Source: Vanessa cardui
Taxonomy: Eukaryota > Arthropoda > Insecta > Lepidoptera > Nymphalidae
Assembly: GCF_905220365.1 (NCBI RefSeq)
Contig: NC_061131.1
Span: forward strand, 9,709,318 to 9,773,317
DNA: 64,000 nt
Direction of reading: 5' to 3'
Positions 12,101 to 21,818 of this stretch are shown here, one piece after another. Below the pieces are notes generated by a model that searched no databases, was not told the DNA's origin, and worked only from the letters and a program-made list of their open reading frames with translations. The translations under genes were made by a program, and so were the position numbers. Each line of letters begins with the position of its first letter. Within the stretch, counting starts at the first letter, position 1.

Positions 12101-13394
12101 TATGGTTGTTTAAAATTTATTTTTTTATTTTATTAAATGAAATTACAATATCAAAACAATTAAAAAAAAGCAGCCAACTATAGCACCTATGCACTACAAC
12201 TATAACTATAGCAACTATAGCCCATGTTGTATATGATATATCTATTTATTACTTTAACAAATTCCAAATAACCACTGGGTCACCCTGATTTTCAAATGTT
12301 TAATATTCATACAATTCTACACAAAAGTAATGTCCCATCAACAGTGAATACTATTTTTATACATAAAAAAAGGCTTTATTACCTCAACAGTTGGGTGAGT
12401 TTTTGACTTATTTGATGATATGCCGAGAAGACAGCCATGAGTACCAATCATTTCACTTTTGTATCTAAATCTAAAGTGGTTTTGTGGTTGTTCCAGAATG
12501 CGCAGTTCAGGAGACCTACCTATTTTGAAGATATTTTAACTATTATTATACATTTTACTAAAGAAGGAAATCACGTTAATATCGTTTGAAATAGGTAAAT
12601 AAAAATAATAACATAATAATATTTTTGTTTGTCTTAAAGTAAAAAAGTAAAGTAACAGCCTGTACATTTCCCACTGCTGAGATAAGGCCTCCTTTCCATT
12701 AAGGAGAGGGGTTTGGAACATATTCCACCACGCAGTTCCAATGTGGGTTGGTGGAATGCATATGTGGCAGAATTTCGATGAAATTAGGCACATGCAGGTT
12801 TCATCACGTTGTTTTCCTTCACCACCGAGCACAAGATGAATTATAAACACAAATTAAGCACATATATATAGTGGTGCTTGCCTGGGTTTGAACCCGCAAT
12901 CATCTGTTAAGATGCACGCGTTCTAACCGCTGGGCCATTACAGCTCATTTCTTTGTCTTGTAATGTAAAAATGTCTTTCTTTGTATTTAAGTGCAAGGCG
13001 AAAGGAATTGCAGTTAGTATGTGGGCAAAAAGATAATTGTGATAGTGAATAGATAAGGATATACCCTTATCTTTTCACAAATCTTTTAAATTTTAGTTAA
13101 AGAAAGTTTTTGAAAGATATTTTTCTTAAATGTCAGGTATATAAGTTTTTGCATAATCTATTTTATAAAGAGTTTCGTTAATTATCAATATTGGATTGAC
13201 TTATTATAAAAATATTAGGTTTGTATATTTTACTTACCATTGTGCATATATAATTTGTCTGTACACGATAACTCCGAAATGTTATTGGCGAGCTGTGGTA
13301 CTTGTTGTGATGGGGAACTGTACGGTGATTCCATTTGAGAAAATGGAGAACCTAAATTTGAATCACTCATAGTATCAGCTTCACTTGTTGACAT
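99..13394 (-). CDS. Rel: Relish, NF-kappaB p105/p100-type transcription factor (3' end incomplete in window)
   Basis: Minus-strand coding exons joined by splice sites and phase: 13394-13238, 12519-12383, 10658-10513, 10277-10175, 7870-7738, 6957-6853, 5521-5410, 3799-3618, 3537-3488, 3398-3336, then 2256-1977 and/or 158-99. The first 396 codons are continuous. Residues 1-52 are Ser-rich. The Rel homology domain starts near residue 57: LRILEQP, then the DNA-contact loop RFRYKSE and GTHG, which is the Relish rather than Dorsal form of the loop. It continues through HPTVELRNYSGKAMIRCRLA and GMGIIHTAKKD to the second Ig-like half (CRISRCYGRPEGGDD, IKVKFFE, YGIVFKTPAYSD, VKVYIELHRPSDG). A basic nuclear localisation signal, KKRKP, lies near residues 343-347. 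Relish is the IMD-pathway factor that moves to the nucleus to induce antimicrobial peptides. Ankyrin repeats are not visible and may lie left of the window. Introns hold a Tc1 element, SINEs and MITEs. The start ATG opens exon 1; a 5' UTR exon could exist upstream. Confidence 0.95.
757..805 (+). repeat. Fragment of the lepidopteran 'tggtggtagggctttgtgcaag' repeat
   Basis: A short piece matching the 5' head of the repeat copies at 26.5 kb and 54.7 kb (ggtagagatttgtgcaag, then tgggtatgtatta). It is diverged and truncated and lies directly upstream of the first SINE. Confidence 0.5.
873..1101 (+). mobile_element. tRNA-derived SINE, family A, copy 1
   Basis: It begins GACGACCTCC with an A-box-like segment (gatcgagtggtg) and a canonical Pol III B box, GGTTCGATTCC, within the first 90 bases. 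A body shared with the copies at 2341, 50311 and 52488 follows, ending near tgtgatgttgtcaca and an A-run. It is in a Relish intron (or beyond the short-isoform end), on the strand opposite the gene. The family was not matched to a named element. Confidence 0.8.
1115..1215. repeat. Perfect 24-bp palindromic arms around a GC-rich core, copy 1
   Basis: The arms at 1115-1138 and 1192-1215 are exact reverse complements (starting GTTAACTGTTTAAATTAATT). They enclose a CpG-rich core of 53 bp. The unit sits directly after the A-tail of the SINE at 873. A second copy follows the SINE at 2341 in the same arrangement. Confidence 0.85.
1902..2256 (-). CDS. Rel: GC-rich alternative terminal exon(s) of Relish (short isoform candidate)
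   Basis: A CAG acceptor just above 2256 opens a frame in phase 0, exactly the phase in which the exon at 3398-3336 ends. The peptide runs VSTAARAGASCDELMGDAIW, continues with an Ala/Pro/Glu-rich part containing three ERPAE-like repeats, and reaches FLSADLS. A good donor (GTGAGT) follows at 1976. Three continuations are possible: read-through to a stop at about 1846, with a basic tail; a 49-nt mini-intron (1976-1928) followed by an acidic end AGVEDSDE and stop at 1904-1902; or splicing to 158-99, where a stop comes after 14 codons. All give a Relish without ankyrin repeats. The codons are strongly G+C-biased, unlike every other Relish exon. Which end is used cannot be decided from sequence alone. 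Confidence 0.65.
2341..2550 (+). mobile_element. tRNA-derived SINE, family A, copy 2
   Basis: Same family as the copy at 873, with clean A box (tggtcgagtggt) and B box (GGTTCGATTCC) and a 14-A tail. A short internal deletion lies after the tRNA head, where the 'tcgatgtagatgaccattagttttc' region of copy 1 is missing. Confidence 0.8.
2562..2661. repeat. Perfect palindromic arms around a GC-rich core, copy 2
   Basis: The same unit as at 1115-1215, with arms at about 2562-2584 and 2638-2661. The core differs from copy 1 by only a few substitutions. As in copy 1, it follows the SINE's A-tail and is followed by TTATAGTTT. Confidence 0.85.
4073..4372 (+). mobile_element. tRNA-derived SINE, family B, with 10-bp target-site duplication
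   Basis: It begins GAGATGGCCCAGTGGTTAGA and has a decayed B-box region, then the family body (gtgaaggaaacctgcatgtg, gaacagcgtggtggaatatg, cccagcactgggaaattta). It is bounded by the direct repeat TACTAGATGA at 4063-4072 and 4373-4382. It lies in a Relish intron and is inserted in what looks like a degraded Helitron-like repeat. Confidence 0.85.
4696..4935 (-). repeat. Diverged copy of the lepidopteran family C repeat
   Basis: The minus strand carries a decayed version of the repeat seen at 26.5 kb and 54.5 kb, recognisable by its 'gtgagccagtgtaac' and 'ttagttctcaagg' blocks. Many substitutions suggest an old insertion in the Relish intron. Confidence 0.6.
5066..5378 (-). mobile_element. tRNA-derived SINE, family B, with 10-bp target-site duplication
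   Basis: A minus-strand copy with head (gatggcccagaggtt), B-box-like GGTTCAAACCC and family body. It is flanked by TGCACGTATA at 5056-5065 and 5379-5388. Exon 5521-5410 of Relish lies just 3' of the insertion on the plus-strand map. Confidence 0.85.
6376..6803. mobile_element. MITE with 14-bp terminal inverted repeats
   Basis: The ends AGAGTCCGACCGAA (6376-6389) and the reverse complement of 6790-6803 agree at 13 of 14 positions. Subterminal regions repeat 'ccgaaaccgaaac' in opposite orientation. A possible AAATT direct repeat flanks it. No coding capacity. It is in the Relish intron between exons 6957-6853 and 5521-5410. Confidence 0.7.
7440..7655 (-). mobile_element. Family B SINE with internal deletion
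   Basis: The 3' half (cccagcagtgat to tgcatgtgtctaat) is present. The B-box segment is missing, so the body joins directly to 'gaacgcgtgcattg'. It lies in a Relish intron. Confidence 0.75.
8443..9939 (+). mobile_element. Tc1-like DNA transposon, 1497 bp, with perfect 25-bp TIRs and TA duplication
   Basis: Terminal repeats 8443-8467 and 9915-9939 are exact reverse complements (CTAGTCAAAACAAAATAAGG at the start) and are flanked by TA on both sides (8441-8442, 9940-9941). Inside is a plus-strand transposase remnant. This is the classic Tc1/mariner layout and size. It lies in the Relish intron between exons 10277-10175 and 7870-7738, opposite in strand to the gene. Confidence 0.95.
8708..9676 (+). 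pseudogene. Tc1-type transposase (DD34E), broken by frameshifts
   Basis: The N-terminal part (8708-9109, 133 codons) has helix-turn-helix signatures (GHSQRSVALQLGFSRRAIQ) and a second paired-like domain. The frame then breaks near 9109 and part of the sequence before the first catalytic Asp is missing. It resumes at about 9133 (FFSDDRLIRFWRR, then GGLNVMVWGGIS) and breaks again near 9325. It ends at 9676 with the second Asp in LMHDNARDH and the Glu in SPDLNPIEHMWD, spaced by 34 residues as in Tc1 transposases. At least two frameshifts make it non-autonomous, yet the TIRs are perfect, so it could still have been mobilised in trans. Confidence 0.9.
12636..12951 (-). mobile_element. tRNA-derived SINE, family B, with 8-bp target-site duplication
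   Basis: A full-length minus-strand copy with B-box-like GGTTCAAACCC, flanked by TTTGTCTT at 12628-12635 and 12952-12959. It lies in the first Relish intron. Confidence 0.85.
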
Positions 13395-15681
13395 TTTGCA
13401 AAAACTTTCAGGAAACTTATAATAAACAAACAGAATCCAGTATGACGAAATGTAACTATGCTTACTTATTAAATATAATAATTCAAATTTTGTATCCTAA
13501 AAATTACTCTAAAAAATAACAAAAGTTATAACAAAATCTATAAACATTTAATTACTACACAATTAAATGTTCAGTAAGTTATTGGTCTGATAGATATTAG
13601 ATATCAACACAACATGACCATTTCATTGCTTGACATTTACAATGTGTTACTATTACTATACTAAACTATACCAAATTTTCTTACAATTTTATCCTCATGA
13701 GAAATATATTATTTGTTTATTTAATTTATAGTTATTTAATTAATTTATTCAACACATACTTCTTAGTGTTTAATATTTATGCTTAAAATGAAAATATTAT
13801 ATCATATCACATTTACTTCTCTCAAACGAAATATGTTCATTGTTATTTATATAAAATATAAAGTAATTTAAATAAATTTAATTTATTTGGATTACGACTA
13901 ACTGTGGATATTACTTATTATTTAATTATTAATTCAAATGAGGAATTTAAAACATAAAACGAAAGTACACACGAGTTCATCTTTTAGAAAATTTAGATGA
14001 ATAACAAGAATTGTCGAAAGAGATAAATTTTATAAACAACATTTTTTTATAGTAGTTTTAGATGTCAGTATATTAGCAGATGTATATTAAAAGATAAATT
14101 ATATTATTTCAGCGAAAAAAAAATTACCCTATTTTGGGGAGTTATAGAATGGTATCACAATTTCAAGGTTATAATTCTAGGAAGCGTACACGGGGAAGAA
14201 CCAGTTATTACTCGAAACATGACTCACAAAAATCCCCGGTTTGTGATATACATATATATATATTGAGAAAGCGGCTAAATGGAACTTGTTTGTTTCAGTC
14301 ATTGTCCATACAATATAATCAGATAAAGCTTAAAAGATGAAATTAACTATAACCGAACTATATATATAACTGTAGCCATTAATAACGCTCGTATACAAGA
14401 TTTTAAACTTATTTTCATTTTAAAACGATCAAAGGATTTTTGGAGAAGAGGTAATGTCTGTATCAAGTGCTTTAGCTACTTACATTGGGGTTAGTGTAAT
14501 GTATGCAATGTTGTCTCAAAAAAAAATGTGGTGTACGATGTTAACGTTTTTGTTAAAAATCTCCCTTGACGATTACTGGGTAAAAAGGTGTCAATGAACT
14601 TAAACAATACCATTTCACGTAGAACGTGCGATTGTCATAATCATCTCATTTATAAACGCAAAGTCTAATCGAAGAGGAAACAAATCTTAGATTTACATCG
14701 CTAACTTCCAATAGCCTAGTGATATGACGTGTATGCACTACTAACCGTTCCTAACTAATACATCTTTATTTATAATGCGATATTATTCCACTAATCTTTT
14801 TATATGTAGCTTAATTTTACTTCATAAATTCTGATAACAGCTTCGTCAGTACATAGAATGAATATCAAAGATTGTTTTAGGTCTCGATCAATGATATTGA
14901 GTTACTTCGATGCCAAATGTTGTTTATTTGGCTCTTGAATAGACTTTACATCTTACAGTCAGTAATCTTAAAGTAAGTAGTTATTAACCGACTTCAACAA
15001 AAGTTTATACATTTTTTTTCTATTTTTACAGTTTTGCCGCAATTTCTTTTTGGTGTATATTTTTTAAGAAATATAAGTAGGTGTTTGGACACCTACTTAT
15101 ATTTCTTAAAAAAATTACCCTATTAAATATAACTTAGTAACTGTTTTCTCCACAGCAATAATATTGATTTTTATTGTAGGAACACAAATACAATTTTAAA
15201 ATAGTTATTTTATTAATGGTTTTCGTGTTCCTATACCTACCTATGTAAGAGTGTTCGACGTCACAAGAAAATGTTCGTATTTATCAGTAGATAAAGTCAA
15301 AGGTTATATTGTTTTGGCTTACAACTGTAGTCTGTAATAAAACAACAAAATAACATTTTTTAACTCAATTAAACATTACTTATACTAGATCAATAATATA
15401 ACAATACCGATTTTTTTTTTTATAAATGATTGTTTATAATTAAAAACGAAAAATAAATTAAAACGTATTTCAGATCAACTTTATTAAATATATATATAAA
15501 TCATATAGTATTTTATATTTATTTGAATATAAGGCACATTGAGGAATGTTTTATATAGTCTTTTACATAAGTATTTGTAATTGTTTCTTAATTTCTTATT
15601 TTTATATTTATAATTATTTTGTAAAAATTCTATGAAAACAATATTTTTTCTTACAATACTAATGATATGAAGTTAAATACT
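13395..15681. other. Intergenic region between Relish and Atic
   Basis: AT-rich DNA upstream of the Relish start and downstream of the Atic stop. It holds a small fragment of SINE family A (14461-14520) and a perfect hairpin at 15060-15113. No ORF resembles a protein I recognise. The Relish promoter and any immune-response elements should lie here just above 13394, but I could not pick out a convincing kappaB site. Confidence 0.6.
15060..15113. repeat. Perfect hairpin: 25-bp stem, 4-nt loop
   Basis: Arms 15060-15084 and 15089-15113 are exact reverse complements (left arm ends AAGTAGGTGT) with the loop TTGG. It is not attached to a recognised repeat. Confidence 0.9.
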
Positions 15682-18602
15682 TTAATGATGGAAAAGTCTG
15701 AGGTTTGTATGAGCAAGTACAATTTTGTGTTCATTGCAAGCATCAATTACTTCCTTGTCATTGTTCGATCCCGACGGACTTCCGATGTATTCCACACCAC
15801 ACTGAAATGAAAATAACATTTACAAATCTAAAATCATATAAAGTTCTACAATGACTGGATTAGTAGTAAACATGAATATTATTATTAACTTAACAGTTTG
15901 TTTTAGTAATTAATCGATCTTTTTTTATAAATGTGAGATAATGATAATATTTTAGACATGATTTATACAATTTCAAAAATGTGTACCTGAACAGCTCTGT
16001 CGATATTATCTCTGAAGGGGAAAAACGCATCTGACGCGAGTGCCACTTTGTCCAATTTCTTGACCCACTCGTCTCTCTCTTCGGCCGTCAGAAGTGCGGG
16101 CGGTTCCCCTTCAAACAAACTTTTCCACTGATCTAGGGGCAGATCCGTTCCTAAGACAGAAAACTTTGATTTAAGTAAACATAACTCTGGTTACATTCAT
16201 TTATGCAATTCAAAATATCTTTATAAAAGGTCCTTAGATATTTAACATGTCATGAACGTGTCAAACATCATAGTTATTCTACCGCCAAATAACAGTAGTC
16301 AGTATTGTTGTGTTCCGGTTTGAAGGGTGAGTGAGCCAGTGTAACTACAGGCACAAGGGACATAACATCTTAGTTCCCAAGGTTAGTGGCGCAGTGACGA
16401 TGTAAGGAATAGTTAATATTTCTCACAGCGTCATTGTCTATGGGTGATTGTGACCACTTACTATCAGGTGGCCCATATGCTCGTCCGCCAACCTATACCA
16501 TAAAAAAAAAAACACCAGGCCATCAGGTCAACGTTTCGGAGCTCACCGATGGTGCCGTTGACGTAGTTGTCGATGGCGTTGGACAGCACGGCGCGCGAGA
16601 GGCCGCTGCGCACGCGCGCGGCGGCGGCCAGCACGCGCGGGTGCGCGCGCGTCCACCACAGCGCCGCCTTGCCGCCCGCCAGCCGCGTGCAGTGGATGCG
16701 CGACTGCTGCCCCGCGCCGATGCCGATCACCTGCCACGCGACACACTCATCTAACTCTTTCACATTCGTCGTTTTATAATTAAACTAGCGGTCGCCCGCG
16801 GCTTCGCCCGCGTAGATAACGGTTCATAATCAGTCTTCTAATATCCCTACTGCTGAGGCATGGTCACATTTGAAGAACTACTGCAACCGGCGCTTGGATC
16901 TATTGTGCCAGACCAACATCAGCCACGAATCTGATGAGGTTCTTAGGGTCGGAGGCCATTATACCCTCTAAGGACCGGAGTTAGAACATTTTATAGTTCT
17001 ATATTTTATAGTTTAGGTATCATACGCAAAAAAACAACTTTTTTGGTAGATTTTTTCCTTTTTTTGTCCGAAAAACCCAAAATATCTTACGGAACCCTAT
17101 TTTTTTTCAAAATAAAATTTAGCCTATGTTATGCGGGATTAATTTAGCTTTCGAATGGTGAAAGAATTTTTAAAATCGGTCCAGTAGTTTTTGAGCCTAT
17201 TCATTACAACCAAACAAACAAAGTTTTCCTCTTTATAATATTAGTGTAGAAAAATATGCATATATGTATTTGTAACGAAGTGCGTGGTTTTTACTTTGAT
17301 AAAATTTAGTTTTTTAATTTCAATTTAACGGACCTGCCCATCCCTCGCGTAGCAAACGGAATTACTCTGTGTATATTTAAGAGCGATCGTTGCGATGATG
17401 AGATCCCTCACGGCACTCGGGGGCAGATCTTTGTTGGTGGTGACGATGTTTTTGAATAGTTCCGATGTGATCTTCGCGTCGTTGCGTCTCTGTTCGAGGG
17501 TGAGACCGAAAATCGTCTTCTGCTCAATCAAGTCCGGTCTATAATTGGGATCCATCTAGAAATATAAAAATGGTTAAGCATGAGGATGAAAATGACAATT
17601 ATAGTTTATTTAAAAAGAAAGTACGCCGAGATGGCCCAGTGGTTTGAACACGTGCATCTTAACCGATGATTGCGGGTTCAAACCCGGGCAAGCACCGCTA
17701 TATATATGTGCTTAATTTGTGTTTATAATTCATCTCGTGCTCGGCGGTGAAGGAAAACATCGTGAGGAAACCTGCATGTGTCCAATTTCATCCAAATTCT
17801 GCCACATGTGCATTCCACCAACCCGCATTGGAACAGCGTGGTGGAATACGTTCCAAACCCTCTCCTTAATGGAAGAGGAGGCCTTTAGCCCAGCAGTGGG
17901 AAATTTACAGGCTGCTACTTTACTTTTTTTACTTTTACGCCAAAACTTGCCTGTAGCACACAGTAGTTGCCACCCTTTTTCTTTTTGAGCACCGCTAGCG
18001 CGGCGGGGGTGTACCCGGGCGCCACGATTCCGTCGGACACCTCCCGGGAAATGATCCTGGCGGTGATCTCGTCGCACTCGTCGGAGATGGCGATGAAGTC
18101 CCCGAAGGAGCTCATTCGGTCTGCGCCTCGCGCGCGTGCGTAGGCGCACGCCAGCGGACTGAGCTGAGGCAGGAGATCTGCCACCATGCATACTGCCGCC
18201 TATTTGTACAAACTTAATTAATACCTCGTCATCTAATTTCTAATTGCAGTTACAGGCCACAGTTTGCTTTGATGGGCTATCTATTTTGACTTATAAAGTG
18301 TTTTAAAAATATACTAATAATACCATAGATATTATATGTTAAGAATTCTCACCTCTTCTTTCGTCAAAGGAAGACCGACAGCCGCTCCAGCGGGTGAAAC
18401 GTGTTTGAAGCTGGTGGCCGCTGGAAGACCTAAGGCCTCTTTTAATTCAAGGACCAATTGCCATGCGTTTAGAGCGTCGCAAAGATTGATGAAACCAGGA
18501 GATCCATTCAATGTGGTCAGCGGCAAGTGATCGTGGGTTGTGAAAACTTGGGCAGGCTTTTGATGTGGGTTCATACCTAAAATTATAAAAAATCTGGTTA
18601 AA

Positions 18603-18672
<70 letters not shown>

Positions 18673-21600
18673 CCCGCAAACAATTGGCCGTCCACTGAAG
18701 GCGAAAATGCATTTAAACTGGCGTCCACCTGCTTTTGGCGTCCGTATACCGGACGCCACTTTTTTAGCCGGTGGCATTGAGGTCCTATTCATCCTAGCTA
18801 GCCGTAGTACAAAAATCGACGGAAGTTAAAAATCGCTCTAAATAGTTGCAATAAAATATTGAAAAGTTCCCGAAGAAATCACCGCGCAGGTGAGGCGCTG
18901 CCGCAGCGCGTATATCGCACACTGTATATGTAGGGGAATTCCTGACTACGGATTCGCTTATTTGGCGTCCAAAATTGCGACGTTGCCATCTCGCTCATTA
19001 CTTACGCGTTACATAATACCTATTCGGTGCTTGATTATTGTTTGTTTTACATCAGTCATTTAATGTTTATAAAATATATTAATAATGAATATATGAATTC
19101 CCGAGGATTTCGTGGAAGTTTTTTTTAAATATATTACAATAATTAATATTTATATTAATTATTCATAATAATAATAGTCTGTCTGTTATCTTTACACGCT
19201 TAAGCTGCTGAACCGATTTAGATGAAATTTAGTATGGGGACATTGTAGAGAAGAACATAGGATAATTTTGTCTAAAAAAATTATACCCTAACGAGATAAA
19301 AAAGGAAAGTAGAAGTTTGTACCGGGAATCTATATCCGATAAACTATTTTTAAATTAAATTTGGTATGAAGATAGGATAGTTTCCATCCACGAAATCATC
19401 CTCTAAGGGGATAAAAGGGGGTGAAAGTTTGTACAACATCTATATCAATCGTGATTGGTATCTGTACTGTTAAATCTTCTGTTATCTGTGATTGGTAGTT
19501 TTTATAATTCGGTGTAAACAAACCGGCAAACAAATAGCTGTATACGGACGCCCAATAGCTGTATACGGACGCCCAATAGCTGTATACGGACGCCCAATAG
19601 CTGTATACGGACGCCCAATAGCTGTATACGGACGCCCAATAGCTGTATACGGACGCCCAATAGCTGTATACGGACGCCTAATAGCTGTATACGGACGCCC
19701 AATAGCTTTATACGGACGCCCAATAGCTGCATACGGACGGCTCAATAAAAAAAAAAACAAAAATCAAAATAAAATTTATTCAAGTAGGCTTTAACAAGCA
19801 CTTTTGAATCGTCATTTTACAATTAAGTGAAGCTACCACCGCTTCGGAAAGTAGATTCTACCGAGAAGAACTGGCAAAAAACTCAGTAGTTACTCTTTTT
19901 CAACACTTAAAAAATACAAAGTCATGTTAATTAAATACAATTATTTAAATTAATATATTCAGCTTGGAAGTCAACTGATACCTCCACGCTTTTTTATCAT
20001 CTATAAAATCTTGTTTCGAATAATATGCTTTTTTTACCAATTTTTTACAAACGATTTGAATTTACGAAATGGCAAAGTTAAAAATTTCTGCCGAATTTTA
20101 TTATAGAATCGGATACCTTGCCCCAAGAAGGATTTATTGACTTTGCGGAGTCGGAAACTTGGTGTTATAAGCTTATCCTTACTTCTAGTACACAAACAAT
20201 GATGATCACTGATTTTATCAAAGTGATCAATGTTACTGTGAATATACATAATATTGTTGTAAATAATATACTGAGACGCAACAGTGAGTATTCCTACTTT
20301 TTTAAAAACATCCCGAAGAGAGTATCTAGCTCCAAGATTATAAATAAACCGGATTGCTCTCTTTTGTAAAATAAAGACACATTCAATACCTGCAGCGTTA
20401 CCTCAAAGTAATATGCCATATGACAAATACTGTGAAAAAACCAAAATATACTAGACGAGCGGGATCAACCTCAGTTAGTTGTCTAATTTTTCTAAACGCA
20501 CGTATGTTGCAGAGCTGAGTCTTCCTGTTAGGGATGATAAATGAGGACTCCACTGAAGTTTGGAATCCAATTCTATTCCTGAGAACACCGTAGTATCGGC
20601 TACATCAAGACCATCACCATTTAAAGATATCTTATAATTATGCTTTCTAAAATTGGGTAGGGTAAAAACTACACATTTTGTTTTTTGAGCAATCAAAACT
20701 AAATTATTTACTGTAAACCAATTGTGTATCTGTGATAATGCACCGTTCACATCGTCATAGTAAGTTTTTTCTTGTCAACCCTAAAAATCAGTGAAGTATC
20801 GTCAGCAAACAACACTATATTACAAATACCTTTACAATAAAAAGAAAGATCATTTATATATACCAGAAATAGAAAGGGACCCAAAATTGAACCTTGTACA
20901 ATAGCCGAGCGATCGTGATCTTGAAGCATACTATTTTAGGTGGTACTATGAGGCTGTATGCTACCAAGTATAAAATGAAAGCACTGTTCCCAGTAATTTC
21001 ATTTTATTATAAATACTATCATTTTATTATCGGAAATATGAAATTTGGTAGGTAGATTTTTATGACATACAGGAAAAATAAAACACAGGAGATAACAAAT
21101 GCAACAACAAAGTAATATGATAGAGAAGTCATAATTATTCCGATGAAGTTTTATGGGCAGAGCCACTTGTACTAAGAGTGAAAATGAGAGACACGATCAT
21201 ACTTGCGCAAACCAAATATGAATCTAATATAAAAAAATTTGAAATCGCTCAAGTTTTTCGCTGATCCTCCGTGAAATCTGGATAACAGTCGTCGGCGTAA
21301 TCATAGGTAGGAAGCAAAAGATTCGTATTTACACATTATAATATATCGGACATCCGTATATGTATAAGCCTTACGAATATTGGAACAAAATAAACGTTGA
21401 ACTGTTTGTACAGAACAGCGATAGGAAAAGAAAGAGACAACACACCTAAAGCTGGCAACGTCGCACTTCCAAATACAGTCCATCCTGTGAGGACGCTAAA
21501 TAATCGATGCCATAGATAAATTATGATAAATATATCTAGGATGCCTTAAATGTATCATCATGGTTAGGGGTTCAAAAGTGTTTGGGCATGACTGAAAGAC

Positions 21601-21758
21601 GAATATCGTGGAATTTTTTTTTATCGGAAAACAACGTATCCCAAGGACCTGGAAATCAAAAAACTAAGCAGTATTCATTAAGACATGTTAAGTACAGTAA
21701 GGGGAACTTGGGGACGTCGTAATGATGCACCACGTACATGACGCCAAAAAGGTTGTAG

Positions 21759-21818
<60 letters not shown>

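Noticed and set aside
12536..12850. 104-codon minus-strand frame, and similar frames at 4122-4386, 5001-5285, 17719-17988, 48869-49084
   Set aside because: All lie within family B SINE copies and translate the SINE body.
15060..15113. microRNA gene
   Set aside because: The stem is only 25 bp, perfectly paired and without flanking lower-stem pairing; a Drosha-type precursor is not supported.
16434..16779. Overlapping GC-rich frames of about 60-106 codons around 16.5-16.75 kb
   Set aside because: Only the frame of Atic exon 16730-16547 is real; the others are shadows of its high G+C content.
19532..19741. CRISPR-like array
   Set aside because: The repeats are directly adjacent with no spacers, and the genome is an insect's; it is a minisatellite.
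19482..19794. Long open frames on both strands with heptapeptide repeats
   Set aside because: They arise only because the 21-bp minisatellite unit is a multiple of three and lacks stops; the array lies inside an Atic intron.
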